Shown here: positions 1 through 8,975 of the stretch, in pieces
How positions within the stretch are numbered: position 1 is the stretch's first letter
How the letters are laid out: each line of letters starts with the position of its first letter
From: Henriciella marina DSM 19595
GTDB lineage: Bacteria; Pseudomonadota; Alphaproteobacteria; Caulobacterales; Hyphomonadaceae
Assembly: GCF_000376805.1 (NCBI RefSeq)
Contig: NZ_AQXT01000002.1
Coordinates: 3,038,001 to 3,102,000 of the forward strand
DNA: 64,000 bases
Direction: 5' to 3'
Notes under the pieces: generated by a model
Seen by the model: only the letters and a program-made list of their open reading frames with translations
Database searches by the model: none
What the model was told of the DNA's origin: nothing
Made by a program: the position numbers and the translations under genes

Positions 1-353
1 TAGGACAGGCTGTCGTCGGTGTGCCCGGGCGTTTCGAGCACCTTGAGCAGGGCCTCACCAATCTCGAACGTGTCGCCTTCGCGCGTCTCGGCGGCGTACT
101 GGATTGGCTTTTCAGGGTTCGGCCCGTGCCAGACCTTTGCGCCGGTCTCTTTCTTCAGCACGGCGGCGCCTGAAAGCAGGTCCTCGTTCCGGTGGGTTTC
201 GAAGACGTGCTTGATGACAGAGCCTTCCTCACGGGCGAGGTCCAGATATATGTCGATGTCACGCCGCGGATCGATGACCGCAGCTTCGCCATCAGCACTC
301 AGGAAATAGGAAAGGTGGGCAAGACCCTGTGTCTTGATCTTTTCGAGTCTCAT
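1..353 (-). CDS. MBL-fold metallo-hydrolase, persulfide dioxygenase-like (partial, C-terminus outside window)
   Basis: The first 117 residues of a metallo-beta-lactamase-fold protein are readable from the ATG at 353; the reading frame runs off the left edge. The start resembles the ETHE1/persulfide dioxygenase group, often fused to a C-terminal rhodanese domain, which would lie outside the window. Visible motifs are the fold-typical AAVIDPRRD near residues 24-32 and FETHRNEDLLSG near residues 51-62, followed by ETPGHTDDS. The usual HxHxDH metal motif is changed to HRNEDL, so the metal site is degenerate or differently built. It is the most downstream visible gene of the copper cluster on this strand, 54 bases after the DUF305 gene. 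A role in sulfane-sulfur handling is inferred from family only. Confidence 0.75.
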   Translation of the reverse strand, partial: MRLEKIKTQGLAHLSYFLSADGEAAVIDPRRDIDIYLDLAREEGSVIKHVFETHRNEDLLSGAAVLKKETGAKVWHGPNPEKPIQYAAETREGDTFEIGEALLKVLETPGHTDDSLS

Positions 354-407
354 TCTGTTTCGCTCCTTTTCGGGATCGAATGGGTCTGACTGGACGTGGA
401 AAGCGCG

Positions 408-962
408 TCAGTCCTCGGCGATGGATGCACCGGCAGCGTCTTCTGGATTGAGCGTGCCTTCAAAAGGGGGCACGGGACGGCTTTCCGCCTCGCTCTCGGT
501 CGACGCCGGACCATTCTCCGCGATGTCCGAAATCAGCCACTCCATTTCCTTTATCTCGCGGCGCTGGGCCGTGATGATCTCGTCGGCAAGCTCACGTACA
601 CGGACATCGTCGATGCCGGCGCGTTCACTGGTCATGATGGCAATGGAGTGGTGGGGGATCATCGCTTTCATGTACGACCGGTCCTCGACCGTGCTTTGGC
701 TGCGCACCAGCCACAACGCCAGGACGAACACGACGGCAGCGCCAACGAATATACTGATATTGATGCGGCTGTCCTTGTACATGTTGAGCATGAAGCTCAG
801 CATCACGACGGCCATCGCCGCACCCATAATGAACGCCATGTAAAAGCGCGTCTCACTCCAGCGAACATGCTCCCACGCATAAGTGTTGAGATACATCAGC
901 CCAAACATTACGATCATCGATGTGATGATCATTGCGCCGAACCGCCAATAACTATTCTTCAT
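408..962 (-). CDS. DUF305 family membrane protein
   Basis: Small membrane protein with three predicted hydrophobic segments in the N-terminal half (FGAMIITSMIVMFGLMYL, FIMGAAMAVVMLSFML, IFVGAAVVFVLALWLV) followed by the DUF305 signature MIPHHSIAIMTSERA, where paired His and Met residues suggest metal binding. Such proteins are common in copper resistance clusters, but their biochemistry is unsettled. Start is ambiguous: AAGGAGG lies at 978-984 on the minus strand, giving 9 nt to a GTG at 968, 15 nt to the ATG at 962 used here, and no gap to the ATG at 977; a GTG at 1007 has no binding site. The acidic C-terminal tail (about 40 residues) is probably disordered. Confidence 0.8.
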   Translation of the reverse strand: MKNSYWRFGAMIITSMIVMFGLMYLNTYAWEHVRWSETRFYMAFIMGAAMAVVMLSFMLNMYKDSRINISIFVGAAVVFVLALWLVRSQSTVEDRSYMKAMIPHHSIAIMTSERAGIDDVRVRELADEIITAQRREIKEMEWLISDIAENGPASTESEAESRPVPPFEGTLNPEDAAGASIAED

Positions 963-1039
963 ATCCACTTTCAACATCCTCCTTATACAGTGGTGGGGTA
1001 TTTCCACGACTAACGGAGAAGGGTGTAAACAGTTCCGTG

Positions 1040-1489
1040 CTAACCAGATTTTTGAATTCCGCCTGAAGTTGGGCCATCCATTTGGTTTCGCATAAGAAGG
1101 AAAATGAAGGATGCCGAGCAGGAAATCAGCAGGAAACCATTGAGTGATTCCAGTCCGGCCAGGAACCGCGAATGTCCGGTTGGATAGATATCGCCCAGCC
1201 CAAGCGATGTGTAGTTGACGAGGGAGAAATAGAATATGTCCATGAACCCGTCCGCTTCGCCGCCCTTGAAACCACCTAAATCAAAGACATCCAGTAGCTT
1301 GAAGCTGGTTGCATAGAGCGTTGCCTCAGCCAGGTGCGCCAAGCCTGCACCTACAATCCCAGAGAGTACGATCGGGAGTCCTGAGCGCGCTTCATGGTTC
1401 AGGCGTAGGTTCAGGTGCGCCAGTGCGAAATAATGTAACGTACTCGCCAGAGCAAAAGTGAGCAGTCCAATCAAGCTTGCAATGATCAT
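1040..1489 (-). CDS. Two-transmembrane potassium channel-like protein
   Basis: The 149-residue protein has an ion-channel (Pfam ion_trans_2-type) layout: N-terminal membrane helix, a second hydrophobic stretch, a pore loop with the filter-like sequence TSLGLGDIYP (equivalent to TxGYGD), and a final helix ending in MRNQ. The Tyr of the classic GYG filter is Leu, so ion selectivity is uncertain. Its start overlaps the stop of the upstream APC permease by 4 bp (ATGA), so the two are translationally coupled. There is no cytoplasmic RCK domain. Its presence in a copper cluster suggests membrane-potential or ion balance under metal stress, which is inference. Confidence 0.75.
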   Translation of the reverse strand: MIIASLIGLLTFALASTLHYFALAHLNLRLNHEARSGLPIVLSGIVGAGLAHLAEATLYATSFKLLDVFDLGGFKGGEADGFMDIFYFSLVNYTSLGLGDIYPTGHSRFLAGLESLNGFLLISCSASFIFLLMRNQMDGPTSGGIQKSG

Positions 1490-2829
1490 AAATGGGCTTT
1501 GTGTTGGTCGTTTCCGGCCCCCTCTCCGGGAGGATTATCGCGGAGCTGTTTCAGGAAGAAATGCTCGAATGAAAACACTGCAGCTATGCCGAAAGCCGCG
1601 ATCAGGATGATGACTGGATCGGCTTGCCACTTCAGGACGAGGAAGGCGATCAGGACGACGGCATCGAGCGCCATTGCACAGATAAGGATTGCAGGTGCGG
1701 CGCCGACTTCCTTTCTCAAATGCCGGAAGACGCCCCAATGGATGATGATATCCATGACCAGATAGAAGATTGCGCCAAGCGAAGCGATGCGACTGAGATC
1801 GAAGAAAGCCGCGAGCAATCCGGCAGCCACAACCGTATAGACGAGCGTATGACGCTGTACCGTTCCGGGCATGCCGAAATGTCTATGCGGAATCAGGTTC
1901 ATGTCGGTCAGCATGGCGAGCATGCGGGAGACGGCAAACAAGCTGGCAAGCAGGCCTGAAGCTGTCGCGATGATCGCAATCGTTACTGTGAACCATAATC
2001 CATAGTTTCCAAGTGCAGGCCGAGCCGCCTCGGCAAGGGCATAGTCCTTCGCCGCAACAATCTCCGAGACAGTGAGGGTTGATCCGACAGAGAAACAGAC
2101 AAGGAGATAGATGAACGTGCAGAGCGCAAGCGAGATCATGATGGCCCGCCCGACGTTGCGGTTCGGTTCCTTCACCTCGTCGCCACTGTTCGTGATGGTG
2201 GTGAATCCCTTATAGGCTAGTATGGCGAGTGCGACTCCGGCTAGAAATCCGCTTGCAGACGTGTTGTCGGCAAAGCCATCTGCTGCGGGCTGGAAGCTGA
2301 ATCCCGCAGCCCAAAGCGCAACAAGCGCGAAAATCAGTATGCCACCAATCTTGAGAATGGCCGTGACCTTGGACACGCCGCCGATCACCTGATTGCCGGC
2401 AACATTGATCACGAAAGCCATGATGATCAATCCGATTGCCAGCAAGGGGACAAGTGGGCCGCCTTCGACGCCGAACAGCTGCAGCGTGTACGTACCGAAC
2501 GTGCGGGCGACCAGGCTTTCATTGATGATCATCGAGAACGCCATCAGCAGGGCGGCGCTTCCGGTCACGGTAGACGGCCCGTAAGCGCGTTGGAGTATCA
2601 TCGCGATCCCGCCGGCGCTCGGATACTTGTTGGAGACTTTGATATAGGAATAGGCGCTGAATCCGCTGATGATGGCGGCCGTGAGGAAGGCGAGCGGAAA
2701 CAGGTCGCCTGCAAATCCAGCGACCTGGCCGGTCAGGGCAAAGATGCCGGCACCAATCATCACACCCGTCCCCATGGCGACGGTGCCAGCGAGCGTCAGT
2801 GATCCTTGCTTGTACTCATCCTTACTCAT
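1486..2829 (-). CDS. APC superfamily amino acid permease
   Basis: A 447-residue integral membrane protein with about 12 hydrophobic helices. The N-terminal GTGVMIGAGIFALTG motif is the helix-1 signature of the amino acid-polyamine-organocation superfamily. GFTTITNSGDEVKEPNRN (around residue 210) is the conserved cytoplasmic loop in which E-VK-P-RN is typical. It is embedded in the copper operon: its ATG overlaps the stop codon of the DUF411 gene by 4 bp and its stop overlaps the next start by 4 bp. The substrate cannot be read from sequence. Amino acid permeases recur next to copper ATPases in alphaproteobacterial islands, possibly supplying or exporting metal-chelating amino acids (inference). 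Confidence 0.85.
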   Translation of the reverse strand: MSKDEYKQGSLTLAGTVAMGTGVMIGAGIFALTGQVAGFAGDLFPLAFLTAAIISGFSAYSYIKVSNKYPSAGGIAMILQRAYGPSTVTGSAALLMAFSMIINESLVARTFGTYTLQLFGVEGGPLVPLLAIGLIIMAFVINVAGNQVIGGVSKVTAILKIGGILIFALVALWAAGFSFQPAADGFADNTSASGFLAGVALAILAYKGFTTITNSGDEVKEPNRNVGRAIMISLALCTFIYLLVCFSVGSTLTVSEIVAAKDYALAEAARPALGNYGLWFTVTIAIIATASGLLASLFAVSRMLAMLTDMNLIPHRHFGMPGTVQRHTLVYTVVAAGLLAAFFDLSRIASLGAIFYLVMDIIIHWGVFRHLRKEVGAAPAILICAMALDAVVLIAFLVLKWQADPVIILIAAFGIAAVFSFEHFFLKQLRDNPPGEGAGNDQHKAHL

Positions 2830-3326
2830 GGTCTGGCCGGTTCAGAGACCAATCGCGTTCCCCGATAGGAGGCTTCCGTCCTGGCATCCTCTCCAGAGAA
2901 GATGATGACATCAAACGGATCTGGCGCGTTCGGTGTTTCCATGCCGGGAGAGCCTTGCGGCATGCCGGGGATCGAGAGGCCGTCAACGTCAGGCTTTTCT
3001 TCGAGCAAGCGTCTTATTTCCCGAGCAGGGACGTGACCTTCAACGACATATCCGGCGACGTCTGCGGTATGGCAACTCATCAGCTCAGCCCGAACACCGA
3101 GCTGTGACCGAATGGGTGTCAGGTCCTCTTCCTCTTTCACGATGACGTCGAAACCCTCGTCATGCAGGTGGTCCACCCAAGCGGCGCAGCAACCGCACCA
3201 CGGCGTCTTGTGAACGGTGACCGTTTGCGCGTTCGCTGCAGGCGACGCGGTCAAGAGCATCACGCCCACTATCAGGGCTGCAATGATCAGCCCGCCAAGC
3301 GCGCTCATACCAACCAGTCTGGACAT
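2826..3326 (-). CDS. DUF411 family metal-binding protein (periplasmic)
   Basis: The protein of 166 residues starts with a membrane/signal segment (about residues 8-34, ending SPAANA) and continues with the DUF411 core: VHKTPWCGCCAAWVDHL near residue 38, then a conserved SCHTADVAGYVVEGHVPA. The CxCC cluster and the later Cys-His are likely copper ligands, as in CopG/CusG-like periplasmic proteins. The start at 3326 has GGAG 7 nt upstream. It follows the copper ATPase by 17 bases and overlaps the APC permease start, so it belongs to the same transcript. The C-terminal 40 residues are Pro/Gly/Met rich. A function in periplasmic copper handling is family-based inference. Confidence 0.85.
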   Translation of the reverse strand: MSRLVGMSALGGLIIAALIVGVMLLTASPAANAQTVTVHKTPWCGCCAAWVDHLHDEGFDVIVKEEEDLTPIRSQLGVRAELMSCHTADVAGYVVEGHVPAREIRRLLEEKPDVDGLSIPGMPQGSPGMETPNAPDPFDVIIFSGEDARTEASYRGTRLVSEPARP

Positions 3327-3343
3327 GTCTGTGCTCCGAAAAG

Positions 3344-5569
3344 TTAGAGCTTAAGGGATCTCAGCCGCAAGGCGTTGCCGATGACAGAGACCGAGCTGAA
3401 ACTCATGGCGGCCGCCGCGATCATCGGGCTCAGTAGCAGGCCAAAGAAGGGATACAGAATGCCGGCGGCAACCGGCACACCGAGCGTATTATAGATGAAG
3501 GCGAAGAAAAGGTTCTGGCGGATGTTACGCATCGTTGCGTGGCTGAGCTCCCGGGCCTTTGCGACCCCGATAAGATCGCCTTTCACAAGGGTTACACCTG
3601 CACTCTCCATGGCTACATCGGTTCCGGTTCCCATCGCGATTCCGACATCTGCCTGTGCGAGCGCAGGCGCATCATTTATGCCGTCACCGCACATGGCCAC
3701 GCGGGCACCGTTTTTCTGGAGTTCGGAGACGATCCGATGCTTGTCTTCAGGCGAGACGTCGGCGTGAACCTCGTCGATGCCGACCTTGTCGGCAACCGCG
3801 CGGGCTGTCGTCTCATTGTCACCTGTCAACATCACGATCTTCAGCCCTTCGGCATGGAGGCGTTCAATGGCCTCCGGTGTTGTCTCCTTGATCGGGTCGG
3901 CGACGGAGACAAGGCCTGCCGGTTTTCCGTCGACGGCGACGAACATAACCGTCTGTCCTTCGGCGCGGTACTGGTCAGCGCTTGCCCCGAGGTCGTCCGA
4001 CCAGCCCGCGATCCGCTGCATCATCTTTCTGTTGCCGATGGCAACGGTTTGGCCTTCGACGCTTGCCTGTGCACCTTCGCCAGTGACGGATTCAAACCCG
4101 TGCGCGTCCTTGTTGGGTACGCCCTTGGCCTTTGCGCCACGCACGATCGCGTCGGCAAGTGGGTGCTCGCTCAAACGTTCCACGGCAGCTACGAGACTAA
4201 GCAACGAGCCTTCGTCGAAGCCTTCGCTTGGCTCGACGCGCACCAGTTCGGGGCGTCCGAGCGTCAACGTCCCGGTCTTGTCGACCACGATCGTATCGAC
4301 TTTCTCAAGCGTTTCCAACGCTTCAGCATTCTTGATCAGGATGCCGTTGGACGCGCCCTTGCCGGTGCCGACCATGATCGACATTGGGGTTGCCAGACCT
4401 AGCGCACAGGGACATGCGATGATCAGGACGGCAACGGCATTCACGATTGCAAAAGCCATCGCCGGATCGGGCCCAAACACGGCCCACACCACAAAGGTCA
4501 GGATCGCTATTCCAATGACAGCAGGAACGAACCATGCGGCGACGAGATCAGCAAGCCGCTGGATTGGGGCGCGGGATCGCTGTGCGGCGGCGACCATTCG
4601 CACAATCTGGGACAAGAGCGTGTCCTCGCCGACATGCGTCGCCTCCATGACCAGCGAACCGGTTCCGTTGACCGTCCCTCCCGTTACACGGGCGCCAGCA
4701 GTTTTTTCAACGGGCAAAGGTTCGCCGGTGACCATGGATTCGTCAACCGACCCATGGCCGTCGACGACCTCGCCATCGACCGGGATTTTTTCGCCTGGCC
4801 GGACCCGCAGCTTGTCGCCGGACTTTACATCCGCGAGATCGACATCCTGTTCGCTGCCATCGTCAGCAATCCTGCGCGCAGTGGCGGGAGCAAGCTCCAG
4901 CAGTGCTCGAATGGCTCCTGAGGTGGCGCTGCGGGCGCGCAGTTCGAGCACCTGGCCAAGTAGAACCAGCGTCACGATCACGGCGGCCGCTTCGTAGTAG
5001 ACCGCGACATTGCCACCATGGCCCCTAAACGTGTCCGGGAAGATGTCGGGGGCGATCGTGGCGACAAGTGAATAAACGTAAGCGACGCCGACGCCCATAG
5101 CGATCAGGGTGAACATGTTGAGGTTGCGTCGTTTCACGGATTGCCAGCCGCGCACGAAGAAGGGCCAGCCGGCCCAAACGACGACAGGTGTCGCGATCAG
5201 GGCCTGCAGCCAGACACTCCATGTCGGATCAAGCCATTGTCCGAGCGGGCTGCCGGGAATCATTTCGCCCATGACAAAGGCGAGCAGTGGCGCCGAGAAG
5301 ACAAAGGCGACCCAGAAGCGCTGCGTCATGTCATCAAGTTCGCTGGTATCCTGTTCTGCCGTCACCGTTTCTGGTTCGAGCGCCATGCCGCAGATCGGAC
5401 AGCCTGTATTAGCAGTTTCGCGTACCTGCGGATGCATCGGACAGGTCCACACGGTGCCTGCATAGCCGTTGGGAACCTTATCATAGGCGTCATCAGGCTT
5501 CTCTGGAGTGGCCTGATCGTCGTGATGGCACGCATGTCCGGAATGGACGTGAGAGGTGTCGTGGGTCAT
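3344..5569 (-). CDS. copA: Copper-translocating P1B-type ATPase
   Basis: Exports cytoplasmic Cu(I) across the inner membrane using ATP. The 741 residues begin with a His-rich tail and a short heavy-metal-binding domain (CPMH at 43-46, CPICGM at 57-62) instead of a CxxC ferredoxin-like HMA domain. TGE (281-283) marks the actuator domain, CPC (386-388) is the membrane metal site, DKTGTLT with phosphorylated Asp430 follows, and [10 protein letters not shown] is near residue 628. YN and MSFSS motifs in the last helices fit the Cu(I) (P1B-1) group. It lies 47 bases downstream of the DUF5676 gene and the CsoR-type site at 5944, so copper induction through a CsoR repressor is likely. No strong ribosome binding site is seen at this start. 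Confidence 0.95.
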   Translation of the reverse strand: MTHDTSHVHSGHACHHDDQATPEKPDDAYDKVPNGYAGTVWTCPMHPQVRETANTGCPICGMALEPETVTAEQDTSELDDMTQRFWVAFVFSAPLLAFVMGEMIPGSPLGQWLDPTWSVWLQALIATPVVVWAGWPFFVRGWQSVKRRNLNMFTLIAMGVGVAYVYSLVATIAPDIFPDTFRGHGGNVAVYYEAAAVIVTLVLLGQVLELRARSATSGAIRALLELAPATARRIADDGSEQDVDLADVKSGDKLRVRPGEKIPVDGEVVDGHGSVDESMVTGEPLPVEKTAGARVTGGTVNGTGSLVMEATHVGEDTLLSQIVRMVAAAQRSRAPIQRLADLVAAWFVPAVIGIAILTFVVWAVFGPDPAMAFAIVNAVAVLIIACPCALGLATPMSIMVGTGKGASNGILIKNAEALETLEKVDTIVVDKTGTLTLGRPELVRVEPSEGFDEGSLLSLVAAVERLSEHPLADAIVRGAKAKGVPNKDAHGFESVTGEGAQASVEGQTVAIGNRKMMQRIAGWSDDLGASADQYRAEGQTVMFVAVDGKPAGLVSVADPIKETTPEAIERLHAEGLKIVMLTGDNETTARAVADKVGIDEVHADVSPEDKHRIVSELQKNGARVAMCGDGINDAPALAQADVGIAMGTGTDVAMESAGVTLVKGDLIGVAKARELSHATMRNIRQNLFFAFIYNTLGVPVAAGILYPFFGLLLSPMIAAAAMSFSSVSVIGNALRLRSLKL

Positions 5570-5616
5570 GGCTCTTAGTCTTTCAGCAGGAGTGCTTCAC
5601 AGGACGAGGGTCTGCA

Positions 5617-5877
5617 TTACTTTTGTGCGCTGCTGTTTCGGTTGAAGAAGTTACACAAGGGAACGAACAGAATGGCGATGTACCAGCCATAGAGATAGCT
5701 CTCGACAAGGCCGATCAGGAAACCGGGCAGCGTCCCAAACTCGAATCCGGGCAGTAGATCCTGCCATGCCGGATGCATGTGAAGGCTAGGCGGCGTCACG
5801 AGCCCCCAAACGATGCAGATCAGAAATGTAATGACGAGAAATAGGGACACGGCATGTCCCACAGATGTAATTTTCAT
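5617..5877 (-). CDS. DUF5676 family small membrane protein
   Basis: An 86-residue protein with two hydrophobic helices (SLFLVITFLICIVWGLV and the stretch around LVESYLYGWYIAILFVPL), matching small DUF5676-type proteins that accompany copper ATPases. The ATG at 5877 is preferred over an upstream frame start at 5940 because GGAAGG lies 7 nt before it and because the longer N-terminus is polar and lacks family resemblance. It is the first gene after the CsoR-type palindrome, heading the copper ATPase operon. Function is unknown; a helper role for the ATPase is only inferred from position. Confidence 0.75.
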   Translation of the reverse strand: MKITSVGHAVSLFLVITFLICIVWGLVTPPSLHMHPAWQDLLPGFEFGTLPGFLIGLVESYLYGWYIAILFVPLCNFFNRNSSAQK

Positions 5878-5943
5878 GAGGTCGCCTTCCTGCGGGTTCG
5901 TGGCAAAGCATTGCATCGGCGGTATGCCGACAACAGACACATA

Positions 5944-5960
5944 ATACCCCTATAGGGTAT
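5944..5960. promoter_or_regulatory. CsoR-type copper operator
   Basis: The palindrome ATACCC-CTATA-GGGTAT matches the G/C-tract pattern bound by CsoR/RcnR-family repressors. On the minus strand a TATTAT -10-like hexamer (5946-5941) abuts it, so a bound repressor would block the promoter of the DUF5676-copA-DUF411 operon. The -35 region is weak. Confidence 0.65.
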
Positions 5961-5993
5961 AAACAAGATTTTGTTGTCCCGTGCTTCACGGCT

Positions 5994-7061
5994 TTACCTT
6001 TCGCCGAGCCTTCCAGTAGTTCGTCTCCTCTTTTTCAACTGCAGCGCCGGTTTCTCGATCACGTGCCATGACGCCGCCGCCGCAAGGATCACTGGCGGCG
6101 CGGACACGGCGAGCAGGGCAACAGGATGCATGTCGGGATTAAGGAGCAAAACGCTCTGTAGGACTGGATAATGCCAGATATATATCCCGTAGGAATAGTC
6201 CGGCATGGTCGCGATTGTGCGGGAGGCGCTTCGTACCAGGCCGAAGTGCATCAATCCGGCGGCGAGCGTGATATTTGCAAGTGTTTCACCGATCGGGGTG
6301 CGGCCAAGAAGCAGAAAACTGCCTATCGCAACGCATATTGAAAGCCATCCCGCACGTCGCAAAACCGGAAAGTGCCATAGCGTCATGCCCAACAAAAAAG
6401 CGGTGGTGAACCGAAAGAGTGCGACAACGCCGTCGGGCGCATCATTCAGGATCGACGCATGTTGCAGTACCAAATAAAAAAGTTGCGAAATCAGAAGCGA
6501 CGTCAGCACCCGCCACCGATTTTTCAGAAATCCGCTGAAAAACCCAATCCCCGCCAAGACATAGGCAAGCATTTCGTAACGGATTGTCCAAAGAGCCCCA
6601 TTAAAGACCGGGTCTGATGACATTCCAAATACGCCGCCCGGCGCGCTCAGGGGGTCTCCCATCAATAGGACACGGAGAACGTAAGTCCAAGGTTCCGAAT
6701 CAACTAGGTAGCGAATTCCGCCCGGGTTGCTAAACGCAGGTCCGAAAAAGAAAAGAAGGGCCAACATGAGCACGATGAGCGCCGGATAAATCCTTAGAAG
6801 CCTGGACCGTGCGTAGCCCTTCACATCCTTGCGCATTTCCAGACTCTTCGCGATCAGTAGCCCGGACAAAATGAAAAACCCGTTCACTGCGAGATAACTG
6901 AGCGTCCAGTCATGAATGCGCGTTGGTTCATACCCGGTGGTGATCAGCCATGCATGACCGACAACCACGCCGAGAGCCAGTCCCCAACGCAATAACGTGA
7001 AATGGTTCGCCCCAAAGAGCGGGTCCGCCCACAAACCCGACTGGTTTGCAACGTTTGACAT
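5994..7061 (-). CDS. Acyltransferase 3 family membrane protein
   Basis: A 355-residue polytopic membrane protein of the acyltransferase-3/OafA type. It has about ten hydrophobic helices. The N-terminal region contains FTLLRWGLALGVVVGHAW, in which the His equals the family's conserved catalytic His, and later NGFFILSGLLIAKSLE and SRLLRIYPALI, both typical family motifs. The C-terminus has YIWHYPVLQ and ends with a basic tail. Such enzymes O-acylate sugars of surface polysaccharides or lipids. It lies 3 bases downstream of the DUF2231 fusion gene, so it belongs to the copB-copA transcript. Its link to copper tolerance is unknown; modification of envelope glycans is a guess. Confidence 0.85.
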   Translation of the reverse strand: MSNVANQSGLWADPLFGANHFTLLRWGLALGVVVGHAWLITTGYEPTRIHDWTLSYLAVNGFFILSGLLIAKSLEMRKDVKGYARSRLLRIYPALIVLMLALLFFFGPAFSNPGGIRYLVDSEPWTYVLRVLLMGDPLSAPGGVFGMSSDPVFNGALWTIRYEMLAYVLAGIGFFSGFLKNRWRVLTSLLISQLFYLVLQHASILNDAPDGVVALFRFTTAFLLGMTLWHFPVLRRAGWLSICVAIGSFLLLGRTPIGETLANITLAAGLMHFGLVRSASRTIATMPDYSYGIYIWHYPVLQSVLLLNPDMHPVALLAVSAPPVILAAAASWHVIEKPALQLKKRRRTTGRLGER

Positions 7062-7064
7062 TGA

Positions 7065-8162
7065 TCAGGGCCGCGGCGCACGGGAGGACGAGTGCGTGTG
7101 AATAACCTGCCAGGTGCCGGCGACCTTGCGGAACAGCACCGTTTGTTTCCCGATACGCTCCAGGCGTTCGCCATTTGAGCTGAACGTGCCACTGATCGCT
7201 GTGTCCGCGACAGCCCATGCAAAGTCACTTCCCTCGAATTGCACATCTATATTCGAGAAGTCGAGTTCGAGATCCGGAATGGTATCTTTTTCGGGCTCGA
7301 CATGATTTTCGACAAGGTCGAGCAGGCCAGTATTCTCGCCGCCTGATTCAAAGTACCGGGCGCCTGACCAGTCGAGAAAGTTCTGCCGGAACAGTTCGCC
7401 ATCGCCGGTCTCCCAACCGGTTTCGATCGCGGCCATGATATCCAGGATCGCCTGTTCATCAGTCGAGACCGGTTTGGTGTCATGATGGCCGTCGGAGTTG
7501 TCGTGTCCGGCGGGGACCGTGCCTGACATTTCTCGATCAGCTGCACCGTCGGAATGGTCGTGATCATGTCCATCGCCGCTCGCCGATGATCCGTCCATCG
7601 TGTCGGATGGAGACTCTCCGTGAGCGTCTTGATGATCGTCTGTTGAATCCACCGTGCCTTGGTCGCCATGACCGGCCCCGCCGCCATGATCATGATCGTG
7701 GCCTGGCCCGCTGGCTTCAGGGAGGCTCTGCACGCCAAGTCCGTACTTGTAGACAATTGTGCCTCCCCACCACGCTGTAATCGTCAAAAGACCTGCCACC
7801 GCCAGGGCGCTGATCGTAAATACAGGGCCGGGCGACGCGGCCTTTCTCAGCCAGCGCCAACCAGCGAGGGTCAGTAAGGCGAGGCCCGTGAGAACAGCCC
7901 AGTTGCGATGGGTTGTCATCGCTTCATGGGACGGCGCATCGTGAGCAACGCTGTAATAGGCCTGGAAACCGGCCGCGATGGTGGCCAGAACCGCCAAGGC
8001 AGCCAATGCCAGCATCCAGTCAGCGGCCGGTCGAAGACTGTCGCGCCAGCGGCCTACAGGTACCAGGAGACCAGCCGCATATGCCAAGGCTGCAGATGTG
8101 CCGAGGGCATAGGTAAAATGCACCAGCACGGGGTGAATATTGGGTTCTATGAAACCGCCCAT
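7065..8162 (-). CDS. DUF2231 membrane domain fused to SnoaL/NTF2-like domain via His-rich linker
   Basis: The 365 residues show three parts. Residues 1-145 form a four-helix DUF2231-like membrane domain (HPVLVHFTYALGTSAALAY is diagnostic). Residues 150-235 are a low-complexity His/Asp/Gly linker with many HDHDH and GHD units, a likely metal-binding sponge. Residues 238-365 resemble a DUF4440/SnoaL NTF2-like domain (AILDIMAAIETGWETGDGELFRQNF, ending TWQVIHTHSSS). It sits directly downstream of copB in the copper operon. NTF2-like domains with HTHSS ends occur next to copB genes elsewhere. The combination suggests a membrane-anchored copper-binding protein; no enzymatic residue was identified. 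Confidence 0.75.
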   Translation of the reverse strand: MGGFIEPNIHPVLVHFTYALGTSAALAYAAGLLVPVGRWRDSLRPAADWMLALAALAVLATIAAGFQAYYSVAHDAPSHEAMTTHRNWAVLTGLALLTLAGWRWLRKAASPGPVFTISALAVAGLLTITAWWGGTIVYKYGLGVQSLPEASGPGHDHDHGGGAGHGDQGTVDSTDDHQDAHGESPSDTMDGSSASGDGHDHDHSDGAADREMSGTVPAGHDNSDGHHDTKPVSTDEQAILDIMAAIETGWETGDGELFRQNFLDWSGARYFESGGENTGLLDLVENHVEPEKDTIPDLELDFSNIDVQFEGSDFAWAVADTAISGTFSSNGERLERIGKQTVLFRKVAGTWQVIHTHSSSRAPRP

Positions 8163-8171
8163 CTTGTTCTC

Positions 8172-8975
8172 CTAATACCAGGTCCGCAGGCCCACGAGAA
8201 AGACGATATCGTCGCCTTTACCGCCTGCGGCCTCGATCATGTCGCGTGTCTCGCCGAAGGCGCTTTGCCATTCGACGCCGACATAGGGCGCAAACTCCCG
8301 TCTAATTTCATAACGAAGCCGCAAGCCGGCATCGAGTGTGCTGAGCCCCGCGCCCGTTTCTCTTTCCGGTATGTCCTGCGCGGAGAGATTTGCTTCGATC
8401 CGAGGCTGCAAGATCAGCCGCTGGGTCAGGAGCAACTCATATTCAGCCTCAATGCGGGCCGTTACATCGCCTTTTTCACTGAGAAAGGCGGAAGCGTCGA
8501 CTTCGAACCAGTAGGGCGCCAGACCATTCAGTGCGACGACCCCATGCGCGAGACTATCCGGTTCGATGTCGTAGCGAACGCCCGCCTGAACATTCCAGAA
8601 AGGCGCAACCGCGCGGGAATAGAGTGCCTGGATCTCAGCATCATCCACGCCCTCTCCATTCAGAGAGGCGCGGCCTTCGCTCTTGAACCAGAGCTTGTTG
8701 ATATCGCCCCCATACCAAGCCTGTCCGTTCCAGTACAAACTGTCGCCCTCGTCAGACATCTGGGCCTCGAGCTGGTTGAAGAGGATGTAGAAGCTCTTCT
8801 GGTCTCCGCCTTCCGCAAGAACGTCCCGGCGAGCGTCCGCCATTACATCCTCGCCGTAGATGGCGTCGGCCTGATCCCAGGGCGGGGTTGGATTAGTGTC
8901 TTCCGCGAACGCGCTGCCGGTCGCGTAGAGCGCGAAGCCGAGGAGTAGAGGGGCTGCCAAATTCGGTTTCATCAT
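8172..8975 (-). CDS. copB: Copper resistance protein B (outer membrane)
   Basis: The CopB/PcoB family protein has 267 residues with a cleavable signal peptide (about residues 1-24, ending GSAFA) followed by the family core: region around QLEAQMSDEGDSLYWNGQAWYGGD, then KLWFKSEGR, alternating beta-strand segments and a C-terminal GLRTWY ending in aromatic residues, as expected for an outer-membrane beta-barrel. The Met/His-rich N-terminal segment of some CopB proteins is absent, so this is a short form. Its ATG overlaps the stop of the multicopper oxidase gene by 4 bp. CopA and CopB act together in periplasmic copper detoxification in known cop/pco systems. Confidence 0.92.
   Translation of the reverse strand: MMKPNLAAPLLLGFALYATGSAFAEDTNPTPPWDQADAIYGEDVMADARRDVLAEGGDQKSFYILFNQLEAQMSDEGDSLYWNGQAWYGGDINKLWFKSEGRASLNGEGVDDAEIQALYSRAVAPFWNVQAGVRYDIEPDSLAHGVVALNGLAPYWFEVDASAFLSEKGDVTARIEAEYELLLTQRLILQPRIEANLSAQDIPERETGAGLSTLDAGLRLRYEIRREFAPYVGVEWQSAFGETRDMIEAAGGKGDDIVFLVGLRTWY

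Noticed and set aside
963-1007. GTG start of the DUF305 gene at 1007
   Set aside because: No ribosome binding site before it, whereas AAGGAGG is suitable for starts at 968 or 962.
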